Source: a bacterium (GTDB lineage: Bacteria > JAJRZV01). Taken from it: a DNA stretch of 10,203 bases. The stretch is from positions 1-10,203 of the forward strand of contig JAJRZV010000101.1 in NCBI GenBank assembly GCA_024275095.1, read 5' to 3'. The first letter of the stretch is position 1. Each line of letters begins with the position of its first letter. The notes beneath the pieces are model-generated. The model saw only the letters and a program-made list of their open reading frames with translations. It did no database searches and was not told where the DNA came from. This document shows positions 1 to 5,574 of the stretch, piece by piece. Position numbers and translations under genes: made by a program.

Positions 1-27
1 AAAAAGCCCCCTCCTTACGGAGGGGGC
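1..27 (-). terminator. Rho-independent terminator of the cold-shock gene
   Basis: Positions 6-14 and 19-27 form a perfect 9-bp GC-rich stem around a 4-base loop (15-18). Read on the minus strand the stem is followed by five T residues (5-1), which is the classical intrinsic terminator layout. It starts 12 bases after the stop codon of the cold-shock gene. The T run may continue beyond the window edge. Confidence 0.93.
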
Positions 28-39
28 CTGTGGCCTCGC

Positions 40-243
40 TCAGTCGAGCTTTCTCACCTTGACGGCCTGGAGGCCCTTGGGGGTCTCCTGGACTTCGAAC
101 TCGACCTTCTGGCCTTCACGCAGGGTTTTAAAACCCTCTTCTTCGATGGCAGAGAAGTGCACAAACACGTCTCCGCCGCCATCCTGTTCAATGAACCCGT
201 AACCCTTGGATTCATTGAACCACTTCACCTTACCAGTAGCCAT
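40..243 (-). CDS. Cold-shock protein, CspA family
   Basis: A 67-residue single cold-shock domain, the usual length for the family. These proteins bind single-stranded RNA and DNA and act as RNA chaperones in the cytoplasm. The RNP1 motif KGYGFIE is at residues 13-19 and the RNP2 motif VFVHF at 26-30; the N-terminal KVKWFN (5-10) is also diagnostic. The ATG is preceded by a perfect AGGAGG with a 7-base spacer. The gene is monocistronic, with its own promoter and a strong terminator. Its codons are markedly richer in G/C-ending forms than those of the following genes, as expected for a highly expressed gene. Which csp paralogue it is, and whether it is cold induced, cannot be told from sequence. 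Confidence 0.97.
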   Translation of the reverse strand: MATGKVKWFNESKGYGFIEQDGGGDVFVHFSAIEEEGFKTLREGQKVEFEVQETPKGLQAVKVRKLD

Positions 244-338
244 ACTACTACCTCCTGAAACTACCCCTTCGGGGCTTGGATTAATTTTAATGGGAACTTT
301 TTCGTGAGGTCCTTCTCCTGCTTAAGTATTACTTTTTC
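244..338 (-). promoter_or_regulatory. Long 5' leader of the csp mRNA with RBS
   Basis: The predicted transcript carries a leader of roughly 85-90 bases before the ATG. AGGAGG (251-256) lies 7 bases from the start. A short stem, CCCC/GGGG with a 3-base loop (264-274), sits just upstream of the RBS. Long structured leaders are known from cspA-type genes, where they control mRNA stability and translation at low temperature. I see no recognisable cold-box sequence, so a regulatory role here is inference. Confidence 0.5.
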
Positions 339-368
339 ACCCTATCACCCTGCCAGCAGGTTTGTCAA
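339..368 (-). promoter_or_regulatory. Sigma70-type promoter of csp
   Basis: On the minus strand a perfect -35 hexamer TTGACA (368-363) is separated by 18 bases from a weaker -10 hexamer, TAGGGT (344-339). The direction and distance suit the cold-shock gene. The spacer contains a perfect inverted repeat, CCTGC-CA-GCAGG (349-360), which could be an operator. Confidence 0.65.
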
Positions 369-599
369 GGGTCCATGAAGAAACCTTACAATTTAAATCA
401 TGGGTATAAAAAGAACGTATTATTGCAGAAGTTGCTTTAGCCGCCGTTTTTCATGAAAAATCCTGTAACGTCAGCACTGGATGTGGTTAAAATATTCTGG
501 GTAGTGGATTATGCCTTTTAGAATAAAAGCCCATACTTATCGGCAGGGCTTTCTTGGCATCCCTGTGGAAGAAAAAATCTCGAAAGCAGGGGTTATCAA
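369..599. other. Non-coding interval between divergent csp and DUF362 genes
   Basis: These 231 bases hold no credible gene. The interval must carry the promoter of the DUF362 gene, but I find no convincing -35/-10 pair; a TAAAAT at about 489-494 lacks a good partner. An inverted repeat lies at 526-552. A purine-rich AGGGG (588-592) sits 7 bases before the DUF362 ATG and is its likely ribosome binding site. Confidence 0.5.
526..552. repeat. Inverted repeat upstream of the DUF362 gene
   Basis: The arms AAAGCCC (526-532) and GGGCTTT (546-552) are perfect 7-base complements around a 13-base loop. On the minus strand the second arm runs into TTTTATTCT, a weak terminator-like tail. On the plus strand it would form a leader hairpin or operator about 48 bases before the DUF362 start codon. 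Its function is unknown. Confidence 0.4.
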
Positions 600-2003
600 A
601 TGAAAAACAGAGAGGCTCGAGTGCTGATATTTAACTGTGATTATTCTGCCGAAAAAATAGCGAGATGCATACGTACTGGACTTGCTGCGTTTGGCCTTCA
701 ACCCGGAGGTAAAATTTTCATCAAACCCAATGCGGTATTTGTGCACAAAAAAGAAATATTCGGGGAAGAATCATACACCCATCCCGCTGTACTTGAAGGT
801 GCTCTTCAGGTGTTCTCACGGCTGGACAATGCCTCCCGCATCTACATAGGTGAGAAAAGTGCTATAGGACTTCCAACACGCCTCGCATACAAATATGCGG
901 GTTATCACCAACTCGTTAAACGCATAAAAAAAACAACCAATACACCTGTTGACCTTTACTGCATCGAGGAAGACCTCCGGGCAGAACGCTTTGTCGGTGG
1001 TGTTGTTCATTCTGTTGTGAGAATTTCAAAAAGAATGGCAGAAAGTGATTTTATGGTGTATCTCCCCAAGTTGAAACGCCATTGTGTGAGCAATATGACA
1101 GATGCGGTTAAATTAAATATCGGGATCCTCAGTGATGACGAAAGGTCTATCAGGCACGATTTTCTGCTCAACGAAAAAATTGCAGACCTGCTATCTGTTG
1201 GATATCCCGACTTTATCGTAATGGATGCCATTACCATAGGCGCGGGAAATGAAGCAGTTCCTGCACCACGTCACCTCGGAGTATTGATTATGGGCGTCAA
1301 TCCTGTTGCCGTAGACCTCGTTGCCGCTCATCTCATGGGGTATACCGCTGATGATATCGATTATTTGAAGGCCGCCATAAAAAGAGGGTACGGACCAGCA
1401 CGTGTAGAAGAAGTCGAGATTAACGGTGATTATTCAAATCTGGACGAACTTGAGCCGTTACGGGAACGTTTGAAGCCATACGATGAAGAATGGCACAGAT
1501 GGGACGACGTAGAAAGGGAACTGAAAAGGGCGAACTCTCCCATCAACTTCTATTTCGGCCCTTCCACGCATAACAGTGAAAAATCACAACGCTGTGAATA
1601 CGGATGTGTTATGGGTGTAAAAATGGCTTTTGCATCTCTTGAACGTTATGCAGGTACAGATGCCTTAAAAAATGCCAGGGGAATCACCATTATTATCGGC
1701 CAACAGGGTGCAGCACCCATCGACTGCGGGGGCGAAGTGGCAATGTTCATCGGGGCATGTTCCCGGGCGAACATTGTTAATGCAAAGAAAATTGTCAGGT
1801 TAAACAAATGCTTTACCACAGCCACAGACATGATACCCCTCATCGGCTTTTATGCGAAGATACCCACACCTTACACTGATGTAAAAATGCTACCCGGTTT
1901 CATATGGTCCTTTCTTCTATCTGCAATGAAAAAACTTTTTGGAGGACGCTATCTTCAGGACATTCTATTCTTTATAAAGCGCAATCTTATACGAAAGCTG
2001 TAA
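600..2003 (+). CDS. DUF362 domain protein
   Basis: A 467-residue cytoplasmic protein with no signal peptide. The N-terminal two thirds match DUF362. They contain a KPNAV motif near residue 42, the YLPKLKRH segment near 154-161 with a nearby DAVKLNIG, and a DFIVMDAI strand near 204 followed by a GVNPVAVDLVAAHLMG helix. The family occurs widely in anaerobes, often beside iron-sulfur or cofactor proteins, but has no agreed biochemical role. There is no ferredoxin-type CxxCxxC cluster. Instead the C-terminal third has spaced cysteines (CEYGC near 333-337, DCGG near 376, GAC near 387, NKC near 403) that resemble the C-terminal part of some DUF362 proteins and could bind a metal. The tail (about 430-467) is hydrophobic, then basic, and may touch the membrane. 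The ATG has AGGGG 7 bases upstream. The gene stands alone. Confidence 0.85.
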   Translation: MKNREARVLIFNCDYSAEKIARCIRTGLAAFGLQPGGKIFIKPNAVFVHKKEIFGEESYTHPAVLEGALQVFSRLDNASRIYIGEKSAIGLPTRLAYKYAGYHQLVKRIKKTTNTPVDLYCIEEDLRAERFVGGVVHSVVRISKRMAESDFMVYLPKLKRHCVSNMTDAVKLNIGILSDDERSIRHDFLLNEKIADLLSVGYPDFIVMDAITIGAGNEAVPAPRHLGVLIMGVNPVAVDLVAAHLMGYTADDIDYLKAAIKRGYGPARVEEVEINGDYSNLDELEPLRERLKPYDEEWHRWDDVERELKRANSPINFYFGPSTHNSEKSQRCEYGCVMGVKMAFASLERYAGTDALKNARGITIIIGQQGAAPIDCGGEVAMFIGACSRANIVNAKKIVRLNKCFTTATDMIPLIGFYAKIPTPYTDVKMLPGFIWSFLLSAMKKLFGGRYLQDILFFIKRNLIRKL

Positions 2004-2012
2004 TCGCGGAAC

Positions 2013-2240
2013 TCAGGACTGACAATTGAAATCCCTGTTCCAAACAAGTGATTCACTGGCAAGCTGGGTTGCATCTGCCACCTTTGTGGAGAAGGGACTC
2101 CCTACGAGAGAGTCCCCGAGGTTATTCTCGCAGAAAGGACATACCGAAGTAATATGCTGGCCTCTATGCCCACAGCTTCTTTGAGCCTTTCCGATGCAGA
2201 CATATTGCCGTGTCTCCCTGTTCCCGTCCATGATACACCC
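2013..2240 (-). pseudogene. Decayed C-terminus of an HdrD/GlpC-like Fe-S protein (CCG domain)
   Basis: Two minus-strand frames together spell the end of a cysteine-rich (CCG) domain as found in heterodisulfide reductase HdrD/HdrB, GlpC and related Fe-S subunits. The first frame (about 2155-2240) gives a GxGRHGNM segment followed by ERLKEAVGIEASIL. After a single-base slip near 2152 the second frame continues with TSVCPFCENNLGDSL and then VADATQLASESL (ending near 2030). This matches the family's order: glycine-rich loop after CCG, helix, (T/A)xCPFC, and a final D(V/A)xxLxAESL helix. The CCG cysteines themselves appear lost; that spot reads VSWTGTGR. The linker between CPFC and the last helix is also shortened. 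No start or N-terminal part is recognisable upstream. I infer a relic of a larger gene. A natural frameshift in a functional gene is unlikely because the front is missing. Confidence 0.6.
2094..2116. repeat. Inverted repeat inside the Fe-S protein remnant
   Basis: GGGACTC (2094-2100) and GAGTCCC (2110-2116) are perfect 7-base complements with a 9-base loop. No T run follows on either strand, so it is a poor terminator, although it could help end DUF362 transcripts. It falls where the remnant's reading frame is shorter than expected and may mark a deletion scar. Confidence 0.35.
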
Positions 2241-2451
2241 CTTTCCGCACGTGTTTTTATTTTATCCCTGGATTTATCGCCGGTAATATTTACGTGATGT
2301 TTTTCTGTTTTCACCCGGAAAGCTCTCGATCCTCCAGCTGAGGTTTCACTTAACGAATGCTTCGCTTTGGGTGGAGCAATACCCTTGACGCTATGAAATT
2401 CTGTAGAAATGATGTTTTCATTACATAATTAAAGTAAAGGGAGAGATTTCT
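2241..2451. other. Non-coding stretch before the HEPN gene
   Basis: No gene is recognised here. It is open in one minus-strand frame from 2314, but the translation resembles nothing I know upstream of the CCG-like segment. A candidate plus-strand promoter lies at 2385-2413. The ribosome binding site GGGAG (2439-2443) sits 8 bases before the HEPN ATG. Confidence 0.45.
2385..2413 (+). promoter_or_regulatory. Candidate promoter of the HEPN locus
   Basis: TTGACG (2385-2390) matches five of six -35 bases. A 17-base spacer leads to AATGAT (2408-2413), which matches four of six -10 bases. The start codon at 2452 follows at a suitable distance. If active it may also drive cbiQO, because no other promoter or terminator is evident before them. 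Confidence 0.4.
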
Positions 2452-2802
2452 ATGACAAGATATAAAGACTGGTGGATCCAGGCCCGCGCCGATTTAAAAC
2501 ATGCAAAAGATTCTCTAAAGGGGGAAGCGTACGAATGGGCTTGTTTTGCCGCCCAGCAAGCTGTGGAGAAGGCATTAAAAGCTGTGTTTGAAAAAAGAGG
2601 CGAACAAATTTGGGGATACTCTATCACACGTATGCTCCAGGTCCTTCAAAAAAGGGGGGTTAAAACCTCCGACGAACTCATTGAATCAGGAAAAATTCTG
2701 GATAAACATTATATTCCCACACGTTATCCGAGTGGATATTTTGATAATTTTGAAAGAGAGCAACTTGAAATTTCTGGAAAGGATTGTCCTGTATTCGCCT
2801 GA
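2452..2802 (+). CDS. HEPN-domain protein, C-terminally truncated
   Basis: A 116-residue frame whose first ~94 residues are a clear HEPN domain (the PF05168 type). They include WWIQARADLKHAKD near 7-20, the core YEWACFAAQQAVEKALKAV near 27-45, and the end-of-core KHYIPTRYPSG near 85-95. HEPN proteins of this kind are usually encoded just before a minimal nucleotidyltransferase (MNT) and act as the RNase or toxin partner of a toxin-antitoxin pair. Normal members continue after YIPTRYP with a further 25-35 residues of helix. Here the following 20 or so residues look foreign and come from reading the downstream MNT remnant in the wrong frame, ending at a TGA. GGGAG 8 bases upstream supports the ATG. 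The protein may still be made, but it lacks the last helix and its partner is broken, so activity is doubtful. Confidence 0.8.
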   Translation: MTRYKDWWIQARADLKHAKDSLKGEAYEWACFAAQQAVEKALKAVFEKRGEQIWGYSITRMLQVLQKRGVKTSDELIESGKILDKHYIPTRYPSGYFDNFEREQLEISGKDCPVFA

Positions 2803-2977
2803 CGATTTTCCAGTGGATATAGACGTATTTCCATACACATTAAAAGAAGTCAAAGGTAAAAACATCCCTTTGATAAATACAGCCTTGAAAATGGGTAAAG
2901 TGCTTTTTGAAAACAAAAAAGCAGTATCACAATTGTATAAAACTTCTTCGATTGTAGCTTCAGCTTTGAAAAGTTAA
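2735..2977 (+). pseudogene. C-terminal remnant of an MNT nucleotidyltransferase
   Basis: A different plus-strand frame from the HEPN gene, overlapping its foreign tail, encodes about 80 residues of a minimal nucleotidyltransferase. It begins at DILIIL, the strand that normally follows GSx(10)DxD, and runs through FLERIVLY. It then shows VDIDVFPYT, the third-aspartate strand with the PYT(P/L)EE turn, and ends with INTALKMGKVLFE, the usual final segment. The front of the domain, including the GS motif and the first catalytic aspartate, is missing and no start codon or RBS fits. The simplest reading is one deletion, with its junction near 2730-2735, that removed the HEPN 3' end and the MNT 5' end. 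In MNT/HEPN pairs the MNT partner acts as antitoxin, in characterised cases by adenylylating the HEPN protein. This copy lacks the catalytic site. Confidence 0.72.
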
Positions 2978-2987
2978 ACTCTGCTTT

Positions 2988-3593
2988 ATGAAGCATTCAC
3001 CTGTAGACCGCTTTGCGTATCAGGACACATTCCTCCACCGCATGGACGTAAAGGTAAAATTTACATTTGCTGGGGCAGTGGTACTGACAGCATCATTTTT
3101 GCCCGGTAGCTGGTATCTTTTTGCATTAGAACTCATGGTGTTGACCGGCATAGGAAGCCTGGCACACATACCGCTCAACTTTACACTGAAAAGGATGCTC
3201 CTGGCTCTCCCATTCGGCGGACTTGTCTTCATATCCAATGCCTTCTACGGGAACACCTTTTCCGTGTCAGAAGTAATTGTACTGATATTACGCGCCAGCG
3301 TGTGTATTCTGGCCGTATTTCTCACTGTGGCAACCACCCCACTCTATAAATTACTCGACGCTTCCGGCAAGCGCGGCAATCCGGCTGTACTTGTTGTAAT
3401 GATGATATACAGATACTTTTTTCTTTTTTTCGATGTACTTGAACGTACGCTGCGAGCCCTGCGGGTAAGAGGCGGGATGCGGGGACAGGCAAAAATTGCT
3501 TCTTCCGCACGTATCGCGTCCAATGTCTTCTCGCGCCTGCTCCAGCGAGCGGAGAAAATACAGATGGCCTTGCTTGTAAAAGGAAGTGGCTAA
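2988..3593 (+). CDS. cbiQ: ECF transporter membrane component, CbiQ/EcfT family
   Basis: A 201-residue inner-membrane protein with four or five hydrophobic segments (about 23-40, 42-60, 72-86, 93-115 and 132-150). It is slightly shorter than typical EcfT proteins (225-270). The N-terminus DRFAYQDTFLHRMDVKVK is the family's typical opening. The two C-terminal coupling motifs that grip the ATPases appear as ALRVRG (157-162) and the degenerate ALLVKG (194-199). It would form the core of an energy-coupling-factor importer with the ATPase encoded 1 base downstream. The ATG lies 10 bases after the MNT remnant and has no visible Shine-Dalgarno sequence, perhaps because the upstream region was rearranged. 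No CbiM/CbiN or other S component is present. The metal assignment rests on the neighbouring NicO gene; a vitamin substrate is possible. Confidence 0.88.
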   Translation: MKHSPVDRFAYQDTFLHRMDVKVKFTFAGAVVLTASFLPGSWYLFALELMVLTGIGSLAHIPLNFTLKRMLLALPFGGLVFISNAFYGNTFSVSEVIVLILRASVCILAVFLTVATTPLYKLLDASGKRGNPAVLVVMMIYRYFFLFFDVLERTLRALRVRGGMRGQAKIASSARIASNVFSRLLQRAEKIQMALLVKGSG

Positions 3594-3594
3594 C

Positions 3595-4299
3595 ATGGGT
3601 TTCCTGAAGGTAAAAAATCTTTCGTGTTCTTATTCAGACGGTACTGTGGGTATACGTAACATATCATTCACATTAAACAAAAACCAGCGCATGGCAGTAA
3701 TAGGTGCCAACGGTGCAGGAAAGACAACTCTTTTACTGGCCCTTGCCGGGCTGATTCCTTTTGCAGGAGAAGTGCGCTTTGACGGAATACTCCTCACCAG
3801 GAAAACTGCACCCGAAATCAGAAAACGGTTGGGATTTGTGTTTCAGGATCCGGATGACCAGATTTTTATGCCCACTGTTTTTGAAGACGTGGCATTCAGC
3901 CTGAGAAATGCCGGAATCAAGGGAGACGAATTGAAATACAGAACATTGAAGGCCCTGGCAACTGTGGGACTTCCCCTGGAATTCCTGTCCAGAGAGCCAC
4001 ATCACCTGAGTTTTGGTGAAAAAAGAAGAGTATGTATTGCGGGAGCCCTTGTTCATGAACCAGAGCTTTTGCTTTTAGACGAACCCACAAGTGGTCTCGA
4101 TCCTCGATCGAGAAGGGAACTGCTGGGCACGCTTCACAATCTCACGTCAACCATTATCATTGCTACTCATGATCTCGATGCAGCCGGTAAAATCTGTGAT
4201 GTTGTACTTCTGTTAAAAAAAGGTCACCAGGTGGCCCTGGGAACAAAAGAAGAAGTACTGGAAGACAAAAAACTCCTGGAGCACTGCGGACTGCTCTGA
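3595..4299 (+). CDS. cbiO: ECF transporter ATPase, CbiO family
   Basis: A 234-residue ABC ATPase that powers the ECF importer from the cytoplasmic face. All motifs are intact: Walker A GANGAGKTT (37-45), Q-loop in VFQDPDDQ (82-89), signature LSFGEKRRV (138-146, a variant usual for CbiO-type proteins), Walker B LLLLDEP (158-164) with the catalytic glutamate, and H-loop ATHD (190-193). The DPDDQ after the Q-loop is characteristic of ECF ATPases. I chose the ATG at 3595 because AGGAAG (3581-3586) lies 8 bases upstream and the cbiQ stop ends one base before it. A GTG at 3586 would add three residues but overlaps that RBS. With a single ATPase gene, a homodimer is expected. The end is only 15 bases from the convergent NicO gene, with no terminator between. 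Confidence 0.92.
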   Translation: MGFLKVKNLSCSYSDGTVGIRNISFTLNKNQRMAVIGANGAGKTTLLLALAGLIPFAGEVRFDGILLTRKTAPEIRKRLGFVFQDPDDQIFMPTVFEDVAFSLRNAGIKGDELKYRTLKALATVGLPLEFLSREPHHLSFGEKRRVCIAGALVHEPELLLLDEPTSGLDPRSRRELLGTLHNLTSTIIIATHDLDAAGKICDVVLLLKKGHQVALGTKEEVLEDKKLLEHCGLL

Positions 4300-4314
4300 G
4301 TACAAAATACATCT

Positions 4315-5574
4315 TCACGGGCACCCGGTTAATAGAACCAGTATCCCCAAGAATACGATAAACATAGCCGATAAAAGCGGCAGGTATGACACTGTTGAAC
4401 TGCCTATTCGGCTACGGAAAGTTTCCGCACCTTTCAAGAAAAGCAGGCCAGCTATAAACACAGCCACGCCAAGTCCGAAACTGAAACCTATAAGAGCCAT
4501 CAGCCCCAGAAAAGAATGCCCGACCGATGCGGCAGCAAGTACAATAGCTATACCTGTAGGACACGGCGCCAGGCCGTAAGAAAGCCCAAGTGTCACGTTT
4601 TCTTTGTAGGATGATACATGTAAGGCATGATCTTCATCCAGGTGCAGTACACCCTTCATCTCGCGCCAGCGCCTCCATAAGAGATAGAGCCCTACCACCA
4701 CGACGAGAATTCCCGAGGCTGTACGAAAAGCACACATGCTACTGCTAACAGGAACGTTCGTTTCCACAATGTAAATACCTATCGCCAGAAGGTATATCGC
4801 CGCCGTGTGACTCAGAACAATGGAGAGTGCCATCGCAGCAACATTGCGTGTTGTACCTTTGTGCCCGGCAAAATAAGCAGCCATAAGTGCTTTGCCATGT
4901 CCCGGGGAAATGGAGTGTATGAATCCAAGGATAAACGCAATGCCCAACAGTAAAACCAGGTCCGCTGCTGCAGGGGTTTCTTTCGCAAGAAGCAGACCTA
5001 TGCGTTTTTTAAGAGAAACGGATTGCATGGGCGGAGGGCGAATTTCCACCCGCGCCCTGCCAGAAAATCTGTATGAATATCGCTTGCCTGCCACCGTAAG
5101 AGTAACGTAGCGATTACCAGGGGCATGGGAGTAAGAATTGTCAACGAAGGTTAAATTGTCAAGTTCTTCAGGGCATTCGCTTGTACTGCCAGAGAGCTTA
5201 TAAGCAATAAGAATATTGGGCAAATTCACATCACCAGTACGGACACGAGCGTATCCTTCTTCCAATGTGAGAGGCACTGGAAAACCTCTGTTTTCCAGTA
5301 CTGTGGCAGAAAGAATTTCTTCCGCCCGCCGACGTACAAGTGCGGCCCGCTCGGTAGCACCGAGCTTACCGTCTCCGTCAGCATCTACACGGTTAATCTC
5401 CTGCAATGAAAGTATCTCGCCTATATCCTCCACATAAAATACAACGAACTGATCATTTTCACATTTGATGCTGACACTTCTGTCAATGCTGGTAAGCCCA
5501 TAATCGTGGGCATAAGCCGGGCTTCGCCACCACGCAATACCCACGCACGCAGCAAGTAAAAGCCTGCCTTTCAA
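4315..5574 (-). CDS. NicO-type nickel/cobalt transporter with EF-hand-like extracytoplasmic domain
   Basis: A 419-residue membrane protein. A Sec signal peptide (1-22, cleavage after AYA) leads to a ~170-residue extracytoplasmic domain carrying a canonical EF-hand-type loop, DADGDGKL...E (64-75), with acidic residues at loop positions 1, 3, 5 and 12. From about 203 to the end are six or so membrane segments with NicO/RcnA-like signatures: the histidine-rich HSISPGHGKA (220-229), a loop DEDHALH (313-319), and GLAPCPTG (334-341). Members move Ni2+ or Co2+, mostly outward. I chose the TTG at 5574: it overlaps the preceding stop codon as TTGA and has GGAAG (5586-5582) 7 bases upstream. The in-frame TTG at 5592 has no RBS. 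This is the last gene of the minus-strand run, tail to tail with cbiO. No metal-responsive operator is visible before it. Confidence 0.85.
   Translation of the reverse strand: MKGRLLLAACVGIAWWRSPAYAHDYGLTSIDRSVSIKCENDQFVVFYVEDIGEILSLQEINRVDADGDGKLGATERAALVRRRAEEILSATVLENRGFPVPLTLEEGYARVRTGDVNLPNILIAYKLSGSTSECPEELDNLTFVDNSYSHAPGNRYVTLTVAGKRYSYRFSGRARVEIRPPPMQSVSLKKRIGLLLAKETPAAADLVLLLGIAFILGFIHSISPGHGKALMAAYFAGHKGTTRNVAAMALSIVLSHTAAIYLLAIGIYIVETNVPVSSSMCAFRTASGILVVVVGLYLLWRRWREMKGVLHLDEDHALHVSSYKENVTLGLSYGLAPCPTGIAIVLAAASVGHSFLGLMALIGFSFGLGVAVFIAGLLFLKGAETFRSRIGSSTVSYLPLLSAMFIVFLGILVLLTGCP

Noticed and set aside
2102-2314. A 70-codon minus-strand frame as an independent small protein
   Set aside because: It starts at a GTG with unrecognisable sequence, and its second half is explained as part of the frameshifted CCG-domain relic.
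2588-2977. A 129-codon plus-strand frame as a complete gene
   Set aside because: Its first half is the HEPN gene read in the wrong frame. Only the part from about 2735 resembles a known domain (MNT), and the ATG at 2588 has no supporting context.
2013-2980. An insertion sequence or integrated element as the cause of the decayed region
   Set aside because: No transposase or integrase fragment, terminal inverted repeats or flanking direct repeats could be found.
3733-4056. A 107-codon minus-strand frame opposite cbiO
   Set aside because: It lies across the ATPase's conserved motifs and is explained by them.
4300-4314. A bidirectional terminator between cbiO and the NicO gene
   Set aside because: The 15-base gap and flanks show no GC stem with a T run on either strand.
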